DNA from: Ochotona curzoniae
Taxonomy: Eukaryota > Chordata > Mammalia > Lagomorpha > Ochotonidae
Length of the DNA stretch: 64,000 nucleotides
NCBI RefSeq assembly: GCF_017591425.1
Contig: NW_024465885.1
Coordinates: 37,394,501-37,458,500 of the forward strand
Direction: 5' to 3'
Shown: positions 1-13,100 of the stretch, piece by piece
Position numbering within the stretch: position 1 is the first letter of the stretch
How the letters are laid out: every line of letters starts with the position of its first letter
Notes under the pieces: model-generated
What the model saw: only the letters and a program-made list of their open reading frames with translations
Told to the model about the DNA's origin: nothing
The model's database searches: none
Translations under genes and position numbers: made by a program

Positions 1-991
1 ATGGGACTGGCTGTACATTTCAGGATAGGACAGGGATGCTTGGAAAACATCTGTGCTCCCTGCCCACTTCTCTGCTGTGAACTTAAAGCTGTATTAAAAC
101 AACTGAGTCTTTTTTAAAAATGAAATGAAGTTTTGAATAACTTCTGCTTATTGTTTCAAAGTCTCTGGGAAGAGTGATTTTTTCTCTTTCTTCCTGCTGT
201 AGGACAAACAAAAGAGAGGAAATGGCAGAGGGATAGTTCTCATTCCCAAGGTTATGTGAATGAGAACAATTCTGAGAGTTAACTACTGCAGTGATGAGGC
301 AAGAGTGAAAGCCAGCAAATCATCCCACAAAATGCCCTCAGCCACCAGAAAGTCTAGAAGGGCAGGCTTGGATGGATGAATGCTAGCTAGTCTAGATGGG
401 GCAGAAGGAATTTCCTGTGTGTCTTCCAGAGCTACCCAATGCATAGAAATACAACAAACTTCTCAGCAACATAAGAGGCTGTTTCTCTGCCTCTGCACCT
501 CAGTTCTTGGAATTGAATAAGTCAGAGAAAGTAGCTTCTGAAATCACTGCTGTCCAACTGGGACAATCAAAGGCTGCAGAAAATGAGAGAAAATAGACAA
601 GAAACTTATGGTTATGAGGAAATGTTTCTGGATGAAGAGGGAGAATACACAGGCATCTCTGTCACGTGAGGCACTGTCCAAGGTCAAACCCAGAAGCACA
701 CGCCTTCGGGAGCCCACCTGTGCAAACTAAGGTAACAGGTAAAACGACCTAACTCAGAGGATTCCTTCCATGGAGCGGAACAAGAAAGAGGATGGGCTGG
801 AAGGGGACAGGAAAGAAGATTTAGGAGGCTAGCAACACTCTGTGTTGGGATAGGAGTCTCCTTTCTAGCTATATTGTTTTTGAAATTAATGGAGCTATGC
901 CATCTCTGTTATATACAGATTTCTTAATATGTACAGTAAATCAGTAATCAAGTTTTAAAAGAGAGACATTCTGTGAAGATAATGTCTGCTT

Positions 992-994
<3 letters not shown>

Positions 995-1041
<47 letters not shown>

Positions 1042-1056
1042 TATGCACACACACAC
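995..1056. repeat. (TC)n(AC)n microsatellite
   Basis: About 14 TC units run straight into about 9 AC units, then a broken AC stretch. Confidence 0.97.
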
Positions 1057-1944
1057 GTCTAGACTAAAAGCTTTATAGTTGGTCAAGCTGTATGTTCAGG
1101 GTTTGACTCTGAAAAAACATCGCTCCATCTCAAATCCCAGCTGCATAAGGAACACATTATGACAAACTGCTTATGCTCATATAGACCGACCCGATACATT
1201 CCTAGCATTTTTCCACATTTTACTACATAGTAGTCTCCCCTTTCTGGGGCTTTATTTTCTACATTTTCAGTTACCTTCAGTCAACCTTGGCTACAAAATA
1301 TTCAGTGTAAAATTCGAGAGGGAAACAATTCTTTAGTCTTCAGTAACCTTGACTCCAGTCAATGCTACATTATAGCTACTCTTAGTGATTGCTGTCATGC
1401 TCCTAGCTTGAAAACTAAATGCTAAATGAGAGGTGTTTAAAAAGTTCATAGGAAATATACATTAAGGAAACACTAGGCAGGGTTCAGAATTTCTTCCTAT
1501 CAAAATAAACTCATCTTTGAATTCCACTTCCCATAAACATTTCAAATTACTCTCATACATTAAGGGCTAAGCATAGTATAGGTTGAGTTTAGTACAACCC
1601 AAAGTCTCAGGCACGAGCACCATGCCCAAGATTAAACCCCTGGCTTGTGGGGACGCCTGCAGCTAACTGCCTTGATGATATTTTAAGGAAGGATGTTATC
1701 CATTTTTTTCTATTAAAGAAAACTCTGGAAACTGGACAAGCCATTTTCTTCCCCTGAAAAAGACACAAGCACCACAGAGACAGCAACTCTGTTCCCAACA
1801 CATTACTCTCCCAACCCTACCACCAGAGCTCAAATATGCAAGCAGAAACCCCTTCCCTGCCTGCCTGGGCAAGGCCTTGATATTGACACTTTCTGAATAA
1901 TGAGACAAAGGATGCCTGCTTTTACTTCTAGAAAAGGCCTCTTG

Positions 1945-2345
1945 GAAAACTTTATTTTTTCTTCCAATTTTTATTAACATAAAGAGAACCAGTTTCATGT
2001 TTTTCAGATACAATTCTAAGAAGACAACCATACTTCCCTTCCTCCCTCAATAACCCATAATTTTTGCAATAAAATACTTTCCATTTCATTTATAACCCCA
2101 GGCTTAATGCACCATTAACCATAAAGTTTAACTGGCAAAAAGTAGCAACGTCCCTTTTCCACAGGAATTTAGACAAGGAATATAAACAATAACTGAATTG
2201 TAAGATGTCAGTTTCACTGTTATATATTGTGTTTTCTTTTAGCTGATATTAATTACCGCATATGAGAGAACATACACATTTGTCTTTCGGGACTTGCTTA
2301 TTTCACTCAGCGTAACGGTCTCTTGTTTTCTACATGAAAAACTTC
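1945..2345 (-). mobile_element. L1 fragment, 3' end, old
   Basis: Read on the minus strand it gives ORF2-end sequence (ACGCTGAGTGAAATAAGCAA near 2310) followed by an AT-rich 3' UTR ending AATAAAAATTGG near 1970. The frame is not preserved. Confidence 0.75.
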
Positions 2346-3337
2346 ATAATCAGTAACAGAGCTCCTATATTTCTTCACCTTGTTGCCTTTGCTCAAATCT
2401 AGAATGGCAACAGCCAGGGTCAGGGTCAACTGTGAGTTAAGGAACATCAGGGCACATTGTCTGGTAAGTGTAAGTGTGGTTATGTAAAAAAGACATGACA
2501 GGGATCTTCATATCACTGTCACAGCCCCGGATGCTTATCAAGACTGAGTGCTTTGGGACTTTCAGCCACAGGCATGCCTGACAGAGGGTTCAGATGTCTG
2601 TTCCAGACCTGGAAGCGACACTGCTGACAACACCAGGATAATATCAGCAATTAAGGGTGAGCTGCAGCTCACAACCTTAAGCCAAAATGAGGCAGTACCA
2701 TTCATTATTCTTAGAAACTTTATGCATGCCTACTGTAGGCCAGAGAATCTTCCCTCACAGCTGATGGGAAACAGGTGAATTAAATGCTTCAAAAAGCCAA
2801 CGGAGAAGCATTTCTGGTGAGCCAGGGCTGACTGAACTGTTGGGATGTGAGAAATGGGTGTGGCAATGAGGCAGAAAACCTGTGTCATGCACAATCGGGT
2901 ATAATAAAGAAGTGTAGCTACAACAGAATTTTCAATGGACACCAAGGCTTTGAATAGTGAGACACGCAGGTATTCTATTTTTTGTTTGGAACCGGCACAA
3001 TTAGAAAGTGATATGTCAAACTGATAATGTGGTCAAAACACTGACACCACATTAACACATCCAGCCACAGAACCTTTACATTAATTGGCTTTTCTGTGCC
3101 ACGTGCCAGTCATTCAATGTATAGTTTGAATTTGTTGAGTGTGGGTTTTTTTCTTTTTCTTTTGCACAAAGTACGGAATGCTACTGCAGGAACTTGGTGC
3201 ATAAGAGTAAAGAGCGCAAAGTTAAGCTCTAACTTTCTTAGAAAATATATCTGAGTGGGAAATGCAAACTGTGAGTAAAGAAGAAAGAAAAGGAGGAAGA
3301 GAAGCAATATTGAATAACAGTTAAGATTCAGACCAGA

Positions 3338-3595
3338 GCCCATGGGTTCAAGTCCTGGCTCTAGTTCTCTACTTCTGATTGCAGCTTCCTGCTAATTACA
3401 TCCTAGGATTCAGCAGATAAAGACTCCAGTACTTGGGTCCCTGCCACCCACATGAGGGGTAAGGATTGAATTGCGGGCCTCTGGCTTTGGTCTGGCCCAG
3501 CTCCAGCCATTATGAGCATTACATGAGTGAGCCAGCAGAAGAAAGATCTGTCTCCATCTGTCTCTGCTTTTCCAAAGAGAAACAAAGCTACCAAA
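3338..3595 (+). mobile_element. CSINE-like fragment, old
   Basis: Contains GGTTCAAGTCCTGGCTC, CTTCCTGCTAAT, GGCCTCTGGCTTTGGTCTGGCCCAGC split over two lines of similarity, and a pyrimidine-rich end. Head missing. Confidence 0.65.
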
Positions 3596-4659
3596 TGATC
3601 ACATTTCAAAAGATATTAAAAAGAATGCGAGGAAGGAAATAGCACTAATGTGCTGAGAGTGACTAACGGGTGTTAATAGCGGACAGAGGAAGCATTTCTG
3701 GTAAGATGGCTAAGAAAGGGTCCTGAGAAAGTTATGGGGACCAAGACACAGAGTATTGAGCATTGGGCATGCAAAAAGCAAGGGAAGGAGAAGGTGGCTG
3801 CATAATGCAGGTGCAAGTATAAAGATGTTATTAAGGAGACACGCTGAACACATGACAGAAAGCACCAGCACAGAGTCAGAAGGATTAAGGAGAAGTTCAA
3901 GTTAAGGTGGGGGAGACAGCTAGGTCTGGTGTAATGCAGCAAGGCCATATGCAGCATATACAACTGGAATGACTCTAATGATACTGGCATTTCTGAGGAT
4001 GCTGCTGCTGCAGGAATACAAGCAGAGAGGTTAGACTCTGCTTAGAGCTTGGGATACGCTGGTAAGCGGCAGTATGGCAGTGTAGCAGCTCATGGCTTCT
4101 TACCAGGCACAGGGATAGGCAATGCTGTCATTGTCCATCTAACTACCGGTGTTAAATTATAAAAGGCTAGGAAACCTCACACAGAACTGACCATGTCTGA
4201 GATCTAGTGATTTAAACATGATGAAAGGAGCCTAAAGAAGGCCCAGAAGTTAGTCAAGTCTGGGAGTTCAAGTCTGCGCTTCACCAAGTACAATAGGTAG
4301 AGCATGTGCAAAATCCCTATAGCAGGCGGGAAGGGAGCCCTGAAACCTGACAGGGAATGACTGAACAAGGACACAAAGCAGGCTTGAGGAATAATCGACA
4401 GCATGGAGTTGGGCCATACACACTGTGGCTCCTAACTTGTTCTTGCACATCCTGTGATAAAAGGGCAGGGTTGCATTCAGAAGTTGTAAATGGAAAACAA
4501 AAAAGCCTGTGAGGGACTGTATGTGGACTACAATGCCTAATGTATTTCATTCTCTGACCCTTGACAAAAGATTGCTGACTCTTGACAGATAAGACCCTAG
4601 ACAGAAGTGGGGGGTGTCTGGCCAACGGACCATCAGCAGACCCACAAAATCACTCCGTC

Positions 4660-4800
4660 TGGCTCTGCCAAGGCAATTTCAGGCAAGATTCAAAATTCAA
4701 TCAGTCTATAGCAGGCTAATTTTTGAGCTGGTAATTTTGCACAGCCCATGAATGATGGTAAAAGAATCCCAATGGCCCTTGGCAGAGAAAAGGTTCTCCA
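4660..4800 (+). repeat. Unclassified interspersed repeat, copy 1
   Basis: Shares GCCAAGGCAA-like, TATAGCAGGCTAATTTTTGA and CTTGGCAGAGAAAAGGTTCT segments in the same order with 9437-9600. The right end resembles that of old hAT-type elements, but I cannot name it. Confidence 0.6.
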
Positions 4801-5016
4801 CTCTTGCACAGTGGTTGGCTGTGGCAAGATCATGACATACTGTGTTCAGATATGGAACAAAAGAGATAAAATGAAACAAGTTGAAAGGCTTCCTGGACTC
4901 CAGCATACCCACATGCTGAAACTGCAGAGTAGGGACCAACCAATGTTATCTCTGTTTGTGCTCCTGAATGAGCAGAATACATACCTAACAGAGCAGGGCT
5001 TCTATAGCACAAAGAG

Positions 5017-5054
5017 TGGGTAAAGTGTGAACTCTGGGGCCAGGCTCCTTTTCA
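5017..5054 (+). mobile_element. MIR, left part (split by CSINE)
   Basis: GGTAAAGTGTGAACTCTGGG followed by GCCAGGCTCC resembles the start of a MIR element. The rest resumes after the CSINE at 5055-5360. Confidence 0.5.
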
Positions 5055-5360
5055 GGCTACTTATTTATTTGAAAGAGTTACAGAGGCAGGAGACACAGAG
5101 AGATCTACCACCATGTTTCACTCCCTAGATGGCCACAAGGGCCAGCGCTGGGTCAAGCCAAAGTCAGGAGCCAGGAACTTCGTTTGAGTTTCCTGTGCTG
5201 GTGGCAGGAGATCAAACACTTGGGCCATCTTTCACTGCTCCTCAAGGTCATTAGCATGAAGGTGACTGTAAGTGGAACTGTCCAAACATGAACCAGTGCC
5301 CGTATAGGATGCTGGCAAGATAGGAGGTGGTTTTTCCTGCTACGCCACAATGCCAGCCCT
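5055..5360 (-). mobile_element. CSINE, old subfamily, inserted in a MIR
   Basis: Reverse copy starting TTATTTATTTGAAAGAGTTACAG and ending near CTACGCCACAATGCCAGCCC. MIR-like sequence lies on both sides. Confidence 0.8.
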
Positions 5361-5535
5361 AAATTTTCTGAATTTAAATCTCCGGTCTGTGATTTTCAGC
5401 AAGATCCTTTAACATTTCCTTCCTTGGTAGCCTAATCTGTAAAATCTGAAATTCAGAGCAGGTCTTTCCATGGGGGTGTCAGGAGGAAAAAAATGGGATA
5501 CCCTGTAAAATTTGTAAAACATTCACAATGGCACC
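5361..5535 (+). mobile_element. MIR, right part (split by CSINE)
   Basis: Contains GATTTTCAGCAAGATCCTTT, CCTAATCTGTAAAATCTG and GGGTGTCAGGAGG. This is the expected MIR core and 3' order, diverged. Confidence 0.55.
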
Positions 5536-5635
5536 TGACAAACTGCATGTGCCCAAGAGGGAAATGAAGCAAAGAAGACAGACATGGGGTTTGGAAACAC
5601 TGATTTTCACAGAGTACATGCTGGAAAAACAAATG

Positions 5636-5662
5636 CTGAATGAATGAATGAATGAATGAATG
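5636..5662. repeat. (GAAT)n microsatellite
   Basis: Six tandem TGAA/GAAT units. Confidence 0.95.
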
Positions 5663-8600
5663 GTATCAGGGTTGAACAGCACTGAATTCTTCTTCCAGAA
5701 CACCAGAATGGATGTATTCCATAATAATTTCATTCATAGCTTGACTTCTTTCTTTATAATGAAACATAAATATCAAATGGTAGGCACGCCTAGGAAAGCT
5801 CTCAAAGAAGGATTACAAAATTCTTTAACTGTCTGCAACAAAAATATCCATGCTGCAAATTTTATTTTCAAGACATGTTGTACTACAGAGCACAATATTA
5901 TTATGTCAAAGTCCAGTATTGATCTTACGCATTTATCTGCTATGAAGATTCCTGGCAATTCTAACAATAAAATGAACTATATTCACTAAATGAGGTTAGG
6001 ACTGGAAGACAATTTAAGGAAGATAATAAAAATGATAGCTCTACATAAGATCAATGTTTGGTAATATATGCTTGTAACTCAGGCTGTTTACTTTTGTGAA
6101 CTTCTAAAATGTAAGATTGAAACAAGCAAAGAAACAAGAGAAGTATGAAGACCGAGCTCTCACATAAGCTAGCAGTGAATATTTGGAAAAACAATCTCTT
6201 TTCCCTGTTATCTCAGCACACACGCATGGTGGGAAGAAAATTTCAGTAACAGAGAAACAATCGAAATAGCCCCAGAACATGATAACACAAATCCTAGGAC
6301 TGGGCAGTTTATAGGATGATTGGTATAGTTTCTTCAAACAGTGCTCTTCTGAACGGTAAGAAATAGGACTGCGATGCTGGGCTGCTGCTGAGCGGCACTT
6401 GAGTCATAAAACAAAAGAGGTTTCTGGGACTTGGAGACAATTTGACATTAACAAACTACTGTCAATTTTAGGTGTGGGATGGTGTCATTTGGGCTCAATA
6501 GAAAAGGGTTGTTAGACTTAAGAGACAGAACATTTGGTATGTTCACCATCTGAACTTTACAGTAAAATATTTCAGGATGACAAAAAACACATTGAAAGAG
6601 AAAAAAAATGATACTCCAGCAGGGCTTTTAAATTCAGAATATAATTATAGTGAAAGGCTAAATTGGTTTTTAAAAGACTATCTTGGAGGCAAGACAAGTG
6701 ATATATAATCAAAAGCAGATTATTGTCATGACAGCTTTATGAAGCAACGAGGATAAAACAGAAGCACCTATGGTGATGAAAAGCCTCAGAGTCATTTTAA
6801 ATGTCTGATATATGAAACACAATCTCTGTTACTCAGATGCTATGGCAGACAACTTACAATGAGCAAGCTCTCCTCATCCAAGACTCAGCTGTTGGGTATG
6901 CCTGATCCATGAGAGCTGGGTATAAACAGAACCTGCAGCTATTTGGTAAACATTTGAGAACACAGTAGGTATGTTCCAAGGTCTCTCACAAATTATGAGG
7001 ATGCTACACGGAATAAAACCAAGCCATTCTTGCCCTCGTGGAATTTTAATTCTACAATAGGAAGATAGAAGGAATCCAATCAAAGATGCTGTATCAGCAT
7101 TTCGCTAGGTAATACTAGAGTGCTAGAGAGAAAAGTAGAGCAGGAAATCCAGGGGCAAGACTGGTGTGGAGAGAACCATCGTCATTTCAAAAATAGGCAA
7201 TAGGCAAAGAAGATCTGAAAAGATCTACATACAACCCAGTCCCATCCCTAACACCTTCACCTTATTAGGCTCTAGTCTTTCTCCTTAGCTTACAGCTGCT
7301 CTGTTCTCATTGTGGTGACTAAGTCATCTGCATCTTAAATATTAACTTACCAAGTTAAGAGAGCGATGCAAGGGTCAGGCTGGCCCTCAGGACAAATAAA
7401 TACAAAATTCAGAAGTCAAAGATAACCTCCATGGCTAACACCCTACTACTGGACTCTATTTTGAGACATTCTGCAGCCAATTCCCACCCTGACCAAGCAA
7501 AGTATTCACCCATCTACTTGTAGACCCCAGATGAGTTTGAGCCTACTGGCCATTACTGCATTTTCACAAAAACACAGTGACCCATCAGTGAACAGTCCAC
7601 GCAAGACCATGAGCTCCAGATACTAACCTGGGCCCTGCACAACAGATGATCACACACTGCTCACCTGAATTGAGACCTCTAACACTTACTGCCTGTAATG
7701 CCTTGGAGAGTCTGGGACTTGAGTGACAGCTGCCCAACTCCTTGCTCTGCACATTGTAATTAAACTCTACCACCCCTGTTTCAGTTATTGGTTTGCTGTG
7801 TACCAGTGAGTATATCCAATTTTGAGGATTTTACAGCATTTCCTGTAACCAGTTTCTGGGAGTCCTCTAACATACCCTTGAGAATTAAACAATGCTATGG
7901 AGGAAACACATATAGAATGTATACATAGCCTTCTAGAAGAATAGCAAAGGAAGGGATCAGCCGCATTTTCTCACTGCTGACAACACCCTGTAAAGGGTCT
8001 ATTTCATAGAAGAGAAACTGCCTGCCTCATTGGGCTCCCCTGGGCTCTTCAGAGGGAAAAAAACACACACACACATGGCTCTGTTTGGGAAGGAACAAGA
8101 GCAAACTCTCTCAGCACACAGCACTAGTCCTGCCCCCACCTAGGAGCAAACGCACACAAATGTTCATCGCATCCACTTGTCCACAAATGACAAGAAGCCC
8201 CACTGCTCAGGCCACAGGGACCATAGCCCAAGCCCTCCCTTGCCTCTTCCCTCGGAGGGTTCAAGATGCTCAGGAAAGCACTTTAAACTGTTTACTAAAA
8301 GGAAAGACAAATGCAGCCTGTTACTGTCACTTGAAGTCTTGTGTTAGGCAGAGTATTTATAGCCAGCATGTTCTGCAAAAGGATTTTTAGCTGGCTTTCC
8401 ATGAGCAACCTAACTTTTTACTTCTTATTAAAAGCCTACTCCATTTCATTGTCATAGTAAGAATATTTTTTATAAAGTATCTGTAGTTGGTACCATAAAA
8501 TTTTTAAGAATTCATACATTAAGTCTAAGCAAAAGTAGATTATAGAGGGCAATAAAAATATGGTCAGGAATTGAGGGTAAATACTCGAGCTGCTTTTGTG

Positions 8601-8679
8601 AATTCTTTTACCCTTGGAAAGATGACACTACAATAAACTCCTGTCATCTAGAGCCTAGAGGGGTGTATGACACGATGAC

Positions 8680-8870
8680 TAATACCAAGCCAGAACGTGT
8701 GTGTTTGAACACTGATGTTACCAATTGCCAGTTCTGGTGTGACTATGAGTAAGTTCCTGACTTGGTTTCTTCCAAATTTAAACATAGGATGGCAATGTTA
8801 ATTACCTGAGAGGACTTGCTGCGTAGTTTCATATGGACAAAGCACTAGGAAACAGCTTATGGTAAGATCT
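8680..8870 (+). mobile_element. MIR, diverged
   Basis: GTGTGACTATGAGTAAGTTC, GATGGCAATGTTAATTACCT and GACAAAGCACTAGGAAACAG correspond to MIR core, middle and 3' segments. Confidence 0.55.
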
Positions 8871-8980
8871 AAAACTATTTTCACTTTGCCAGCCAACAGA
8901 CTACATCTCTAAGTTATACTTATGGCCTTTTTCTTTTAATACTGTTGAGTTCTGAAAATGGAAAAGTAAAAGTATAATTT

Positions 8981-9308
8981 TTTTAAAAGATTTATTTATT
9001 TATTGGAAAGTCAGATATACAGAGAGGAGGATAGACAGAGAGGAAGATCTTCCCTCCGATGATTCACTCCCCAAGTGAGCGCAATGGCCGGTGCTATGCC
9101 AATCTGAAGCCAGGATCCAGGAACTTCTTCTGGATATCCCACACGGGTGCAGGGTCCTAAAGCTTTGGACTGTCCTCAACTGCTTTCCCAGGTCACAAGC
9201 AGGGAGCTGGATGGGAAGTGGAGCTGCCGGGATTAGAACCGGCGCCCATATGGGATCCCGGGGCATTCAAGGCGAGGACTTTAGCCGCTAGGCCACACCG
9301 CTGGGCCC
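8981..9308 (-). mobile_element. CSINE, full length, young
   Basis: Reads in reverse from the A/T tail (AAAAGATTTATTTATTTATT) to the tRNA-like head ending in CGCTGGGCCC. The B-box region reads GGATTAGAACC in this orientation. A short candidate duplication TAATTT lies on both sides (8975-8980 and 9309-9314). Confidence 0.93.
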
Positions 9309-9436
9309 TAATTTGTTTTTAATATGTAATGTTTCTCTTGAGGTTTGTTATTTCAAAAAATTTTACTAATATCTGCTCCTGATTACAGGAGTGGTGAACA
9401 TGTGGTTGTATAGAGCCTGAGAAATCATTTGTTCTG

Positions 9437-9600
9437 GCACTACCAAGGCAATAGGAAATGGTACTTGAAACAATAAATCTACAGCAGGCTAGTTTTTAAG
9501 TTGATTCTTTTATGGGTTGTGAATGACAAAATATTATTGGTTTTAAATATCCCCAGCTGATCCTTTGCAGAAAAAAAGGTCTCCCATCCCTGCTTTACTA
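9437..9600 (+). repeat. Unclassified interspersed repeat, copy 2
   Basis: Related to 4660-4800 in the same orientation: ACCAAGGCAATAGG, CTACAGCAGGCTAGTTTTTA and CTTTGCAGAAAAAAAGGTCT. It lies directly downstream of a CSINE (8981-9308). Confidence 0.6.
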
Positions 9601-9977
9601 AATACTGTGCCAGCTGCTGACCACAGGCTGATAATCCTGCAAGATGAAGCTAAACTAGCATAAAACACTGCTGTGAGTGATGTGCAAATCTACAGTAATA
9701 GAATAATCTATTGAAGGGGCTTGGGAAAAATGAAGAGGTAACAGGTGACTTGGGATACAATGAATGATTAGAAATCTACAGAGAAAAATGGCAATAGGAA
9801 CAGCAGAAAAATGAAGGGACACCCATAAACAGACAAGGGTCTGAAGGAACTGCCAAAACGTTGGCTAAACCAAGGTAGGGAACAGAAGACAAGCTAGTTC
9901 TCTGTCCTGAAGGATTCTGCTACAAAGACTAAGGATGCAAAGGTTTGGATCTTAACTCACTATAGATGAGCAGTCTA

Positions 9978-10135
9978 GGAGGTGGCAGAATTGTGGGATA
10001 GCAGCTCAAACCACCACCAGTGACACCAGCATCTTGTATTGAGCACCAGGTCCAAATCTAGCTTCCGTGCTTGAGGTCCAGCTCCTTGCCACCACACCTT
10101 GGGCCTCTCTCTCCCGGCACTATAATTAGACAGAT
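9978..10135 (+). mobile_element. CSINE-like 5' fragment, old
   Basis: Head-like TGGCAGAATTGTGGGATAGC followed by CACCAGCATCTTG and a SINE-like body to CTTGGGCC. The 3' half is not recognisable. Confidence 0.5.
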
Positions 10136-13100
10136 AAAGGAGCTTTGCCTGTCAACCAATTACTGATGGCAAAGCAAAAACCATCATTCAGTCATTGCCA
10201 CAGTCTTAAATGCAGTATCTGAGACAGAAAGACGGGGCATATATAGTCAGCTGATCATTGTGCATGTAGAACATCTGCAAATGGAGTCTGGTTGAAATTG
10301 CTATTTTGTTATGAATACTCAAGACATAATTGCTGTGTGAGTTGTCCAAGAGCTGGAACCAACTAAACTATATACCTACAGATGCTGCGACGACGACTGG
10401 CTGTAGCATGTTCTTCCTCAGTGATTAGTTCTGCCATCCTTACATGACATTAAATGCAAGGCTGCTATCCTGTAATCACCTTGTAAACACATTTTCATAA
10501 AACCAAAGTGCTTCCTTACCACTTTTAATATGTCTAGGATTCTTTGACTTCAATTGTCCAATAATAGCAGCTATAAAATGCTCCTGAAAACTGCTAGAGG
10601 CCAACTGATTAACATTTCAAGAACTTACAATCAGAAACAAATGAGCATCACACTCCAGGCAGGAGAAGATTAAAAGTTGATGTATCTTCCCTTACTTATG
10701 AGTAGTTACAGCTTAAAGTATAGTAATTCTTTTGAAATTATTTTCAAAACGTGGAGGTTCTTGACTATGCACTGAAAACAGGATGATTTTTACTGCTATC
10801 GGAATACCCACTGCATTTCTATCTTAAATGTTGAAACAAAAAAACCAAGCTTACTTTATATTAATATTCTAGCCATTTTCCAGCCATAAGAAATCATATA
10901 TTCTAACATTTTTGTTTCCCTAATAGGACTCCTACGTACTTAAATCCATAACAGAGAATACCATTAGTTGTTTACTATCAAATTTCATTTTAATGTTCTC
11001 AGTTTTATCTAGGGGAAAAAAGTGGTTAAGAAATCATTACCTCTTACTGTTGAGTATAGTAATTCTAAGGTCATTAGCACTTTTTAAAAAGGTTTAATTA
11101 AAAAGGAACAGGTTAGAATAGCTATGATTATCAAGCTGGAGGTGGGGGATTAGTCACTGAGCCCTAAGGAATTCTTTTACATTTGACAGCAGGAGATAAC
11201 GGGTGGGAGAGAGATTTTGACTAAGAAAATATCAGCCCCACACCAAACTGCCCCCACTTACAGTTCCAATCTGTGCGTGACAAACAAGTCCCCTACACAT
11301 TTTAACAAGTCAACATGCCTTCATATCCACTATTTAGTAGTTCTCAAAGCAAATATCGTGATACTGTTTATTGCATCTCCCTCCGTGATAGAGCAAAGAA
11401 ACAGGCTCAGGGAGATTGTGTTCATTTTAAAGGATATTTTGAAAATTTGAAGACGTTTGTTAATTAAAGATTATATTATTTATTAACAAATCTTTCTCTC
11501 TCTCCTGCCCAGCAAACCTCTTGCATGATTCTATTATTTCCTAGGATCTTCCACAATTAGTTCAACTATCAGCCCAGTACGACAGTCCCCTTTGCTTCAT
11601 GATGGTAATCTCTTCTGCAGGTTGGCAGCTAAGAGGTGCTAACATGCTTAGTGTCCAACAGCATCAGCCCAGTGACTACTGGCATGGAAGTCAGTGACTA
11701 CAGGGGAGAAGCCAACACCTACTTGCGTGGCTGCCAATGACAGGAACCGCTCTTCCCCTAGGACTGCCAATTGGGCTGCGAACCACAGCACTTTGGAAGA
11801 CCAGCTCTGACAGACAGCAGACAATGGTCTCAAGTGCAAAAGCAAATTTTAATGATATGCTACTGTGGAGATAAACAATAGCAAATCATTTGCAAACAGT
11901 GTGATTACTGCTTCTCTAATGAAAATGGTGCTCTTTGGTAAACATTTTCAAGTACAAGAATTCAGATACCATACAACACTTATGAACATCCTTCAGGAAA
12001 TCTTTTCCAGAATTATTTATTATACTTTACTAAAACAGCTCAGAGGATCTGGAAGCACTGGCAGGGCCTAAATTCAGCTATCGTTATAACAATTCATAAA
12101 ACAAAAACTTATTTTGTCTATAAATATAGCAGATAAACTACGGCCATGAACCTGCATCTGCTGTCCCGGCAAATGTCTAATAATGCAACCCTATAATATG
12201 TGTCCCTTTTAAACTGAATTGATAGAAGTTAAAAAAAATGTAAAAGCTGAAAGAAGTACTAATGTTTATCTACTCAATTATGAACAATTTCTTTGCATAA
12301 TGTGCATGATACACATAATAGCAGAAATAAAAATACTATTAAAAACTTGAATACCATACACCTTGATCTGTTGTTTTTGTTATAGTAGAAAACTACATTT
12401 CTTAAAAAAAAGAAAAAACTACATATTTTGGACTTTTAACTAAAAATGATTCTTCCAATAGCTCCCCAAGGCAGAAAAATTCCTACATCAATATATAGCA
12501 TTCAAAAAATACTTAATCATCTGGTGAAAAAAATAAAATCCATGCACAGGTTTTTCATAACATGCATCTTGATAAGCTTTTTGAAGAAACTGCACACCTG
12601 TGTGCACACACAGATAAAACTCTAAGCCTACCATCTGCAACTGAACACATGAATTCCCAGGACACTAGAAATACTAGCAAACAAGAAAGTTAGCACCTAC
12701 TTGGAAATGACTTTTCTTCTCTAAACTTTACCCAAAGCCAATCATTTTAAGTGTCTCTGGGTTATTTTCTACATAAGTGACTTCCTTTCTAAACAAACAG
12801 CATTCTTCGGACTTTGCTGAGCTCTCAAGTAGAGGAAATATTTTCTGGCATAAAATGCTGACACATGGATCTTAAGGCCGAGGTAAATAATAGATAGGCT
12901 ATTTATACTCATGACAATGGAGAGTCTCGTTTAAACTGGGGATTTCACATGGACAATAATGATTAGATGTTGGATCCAACCAAAAAAAAAAAATTACTGT
13001 TTCTGGTAAGCCAGTTAGAAATCATAACAACCTGTATTTTTCTTCCTCTTTTCCTACAGGTTGATGACCATGAAATTCAGATACTTTATTGAGATACATG

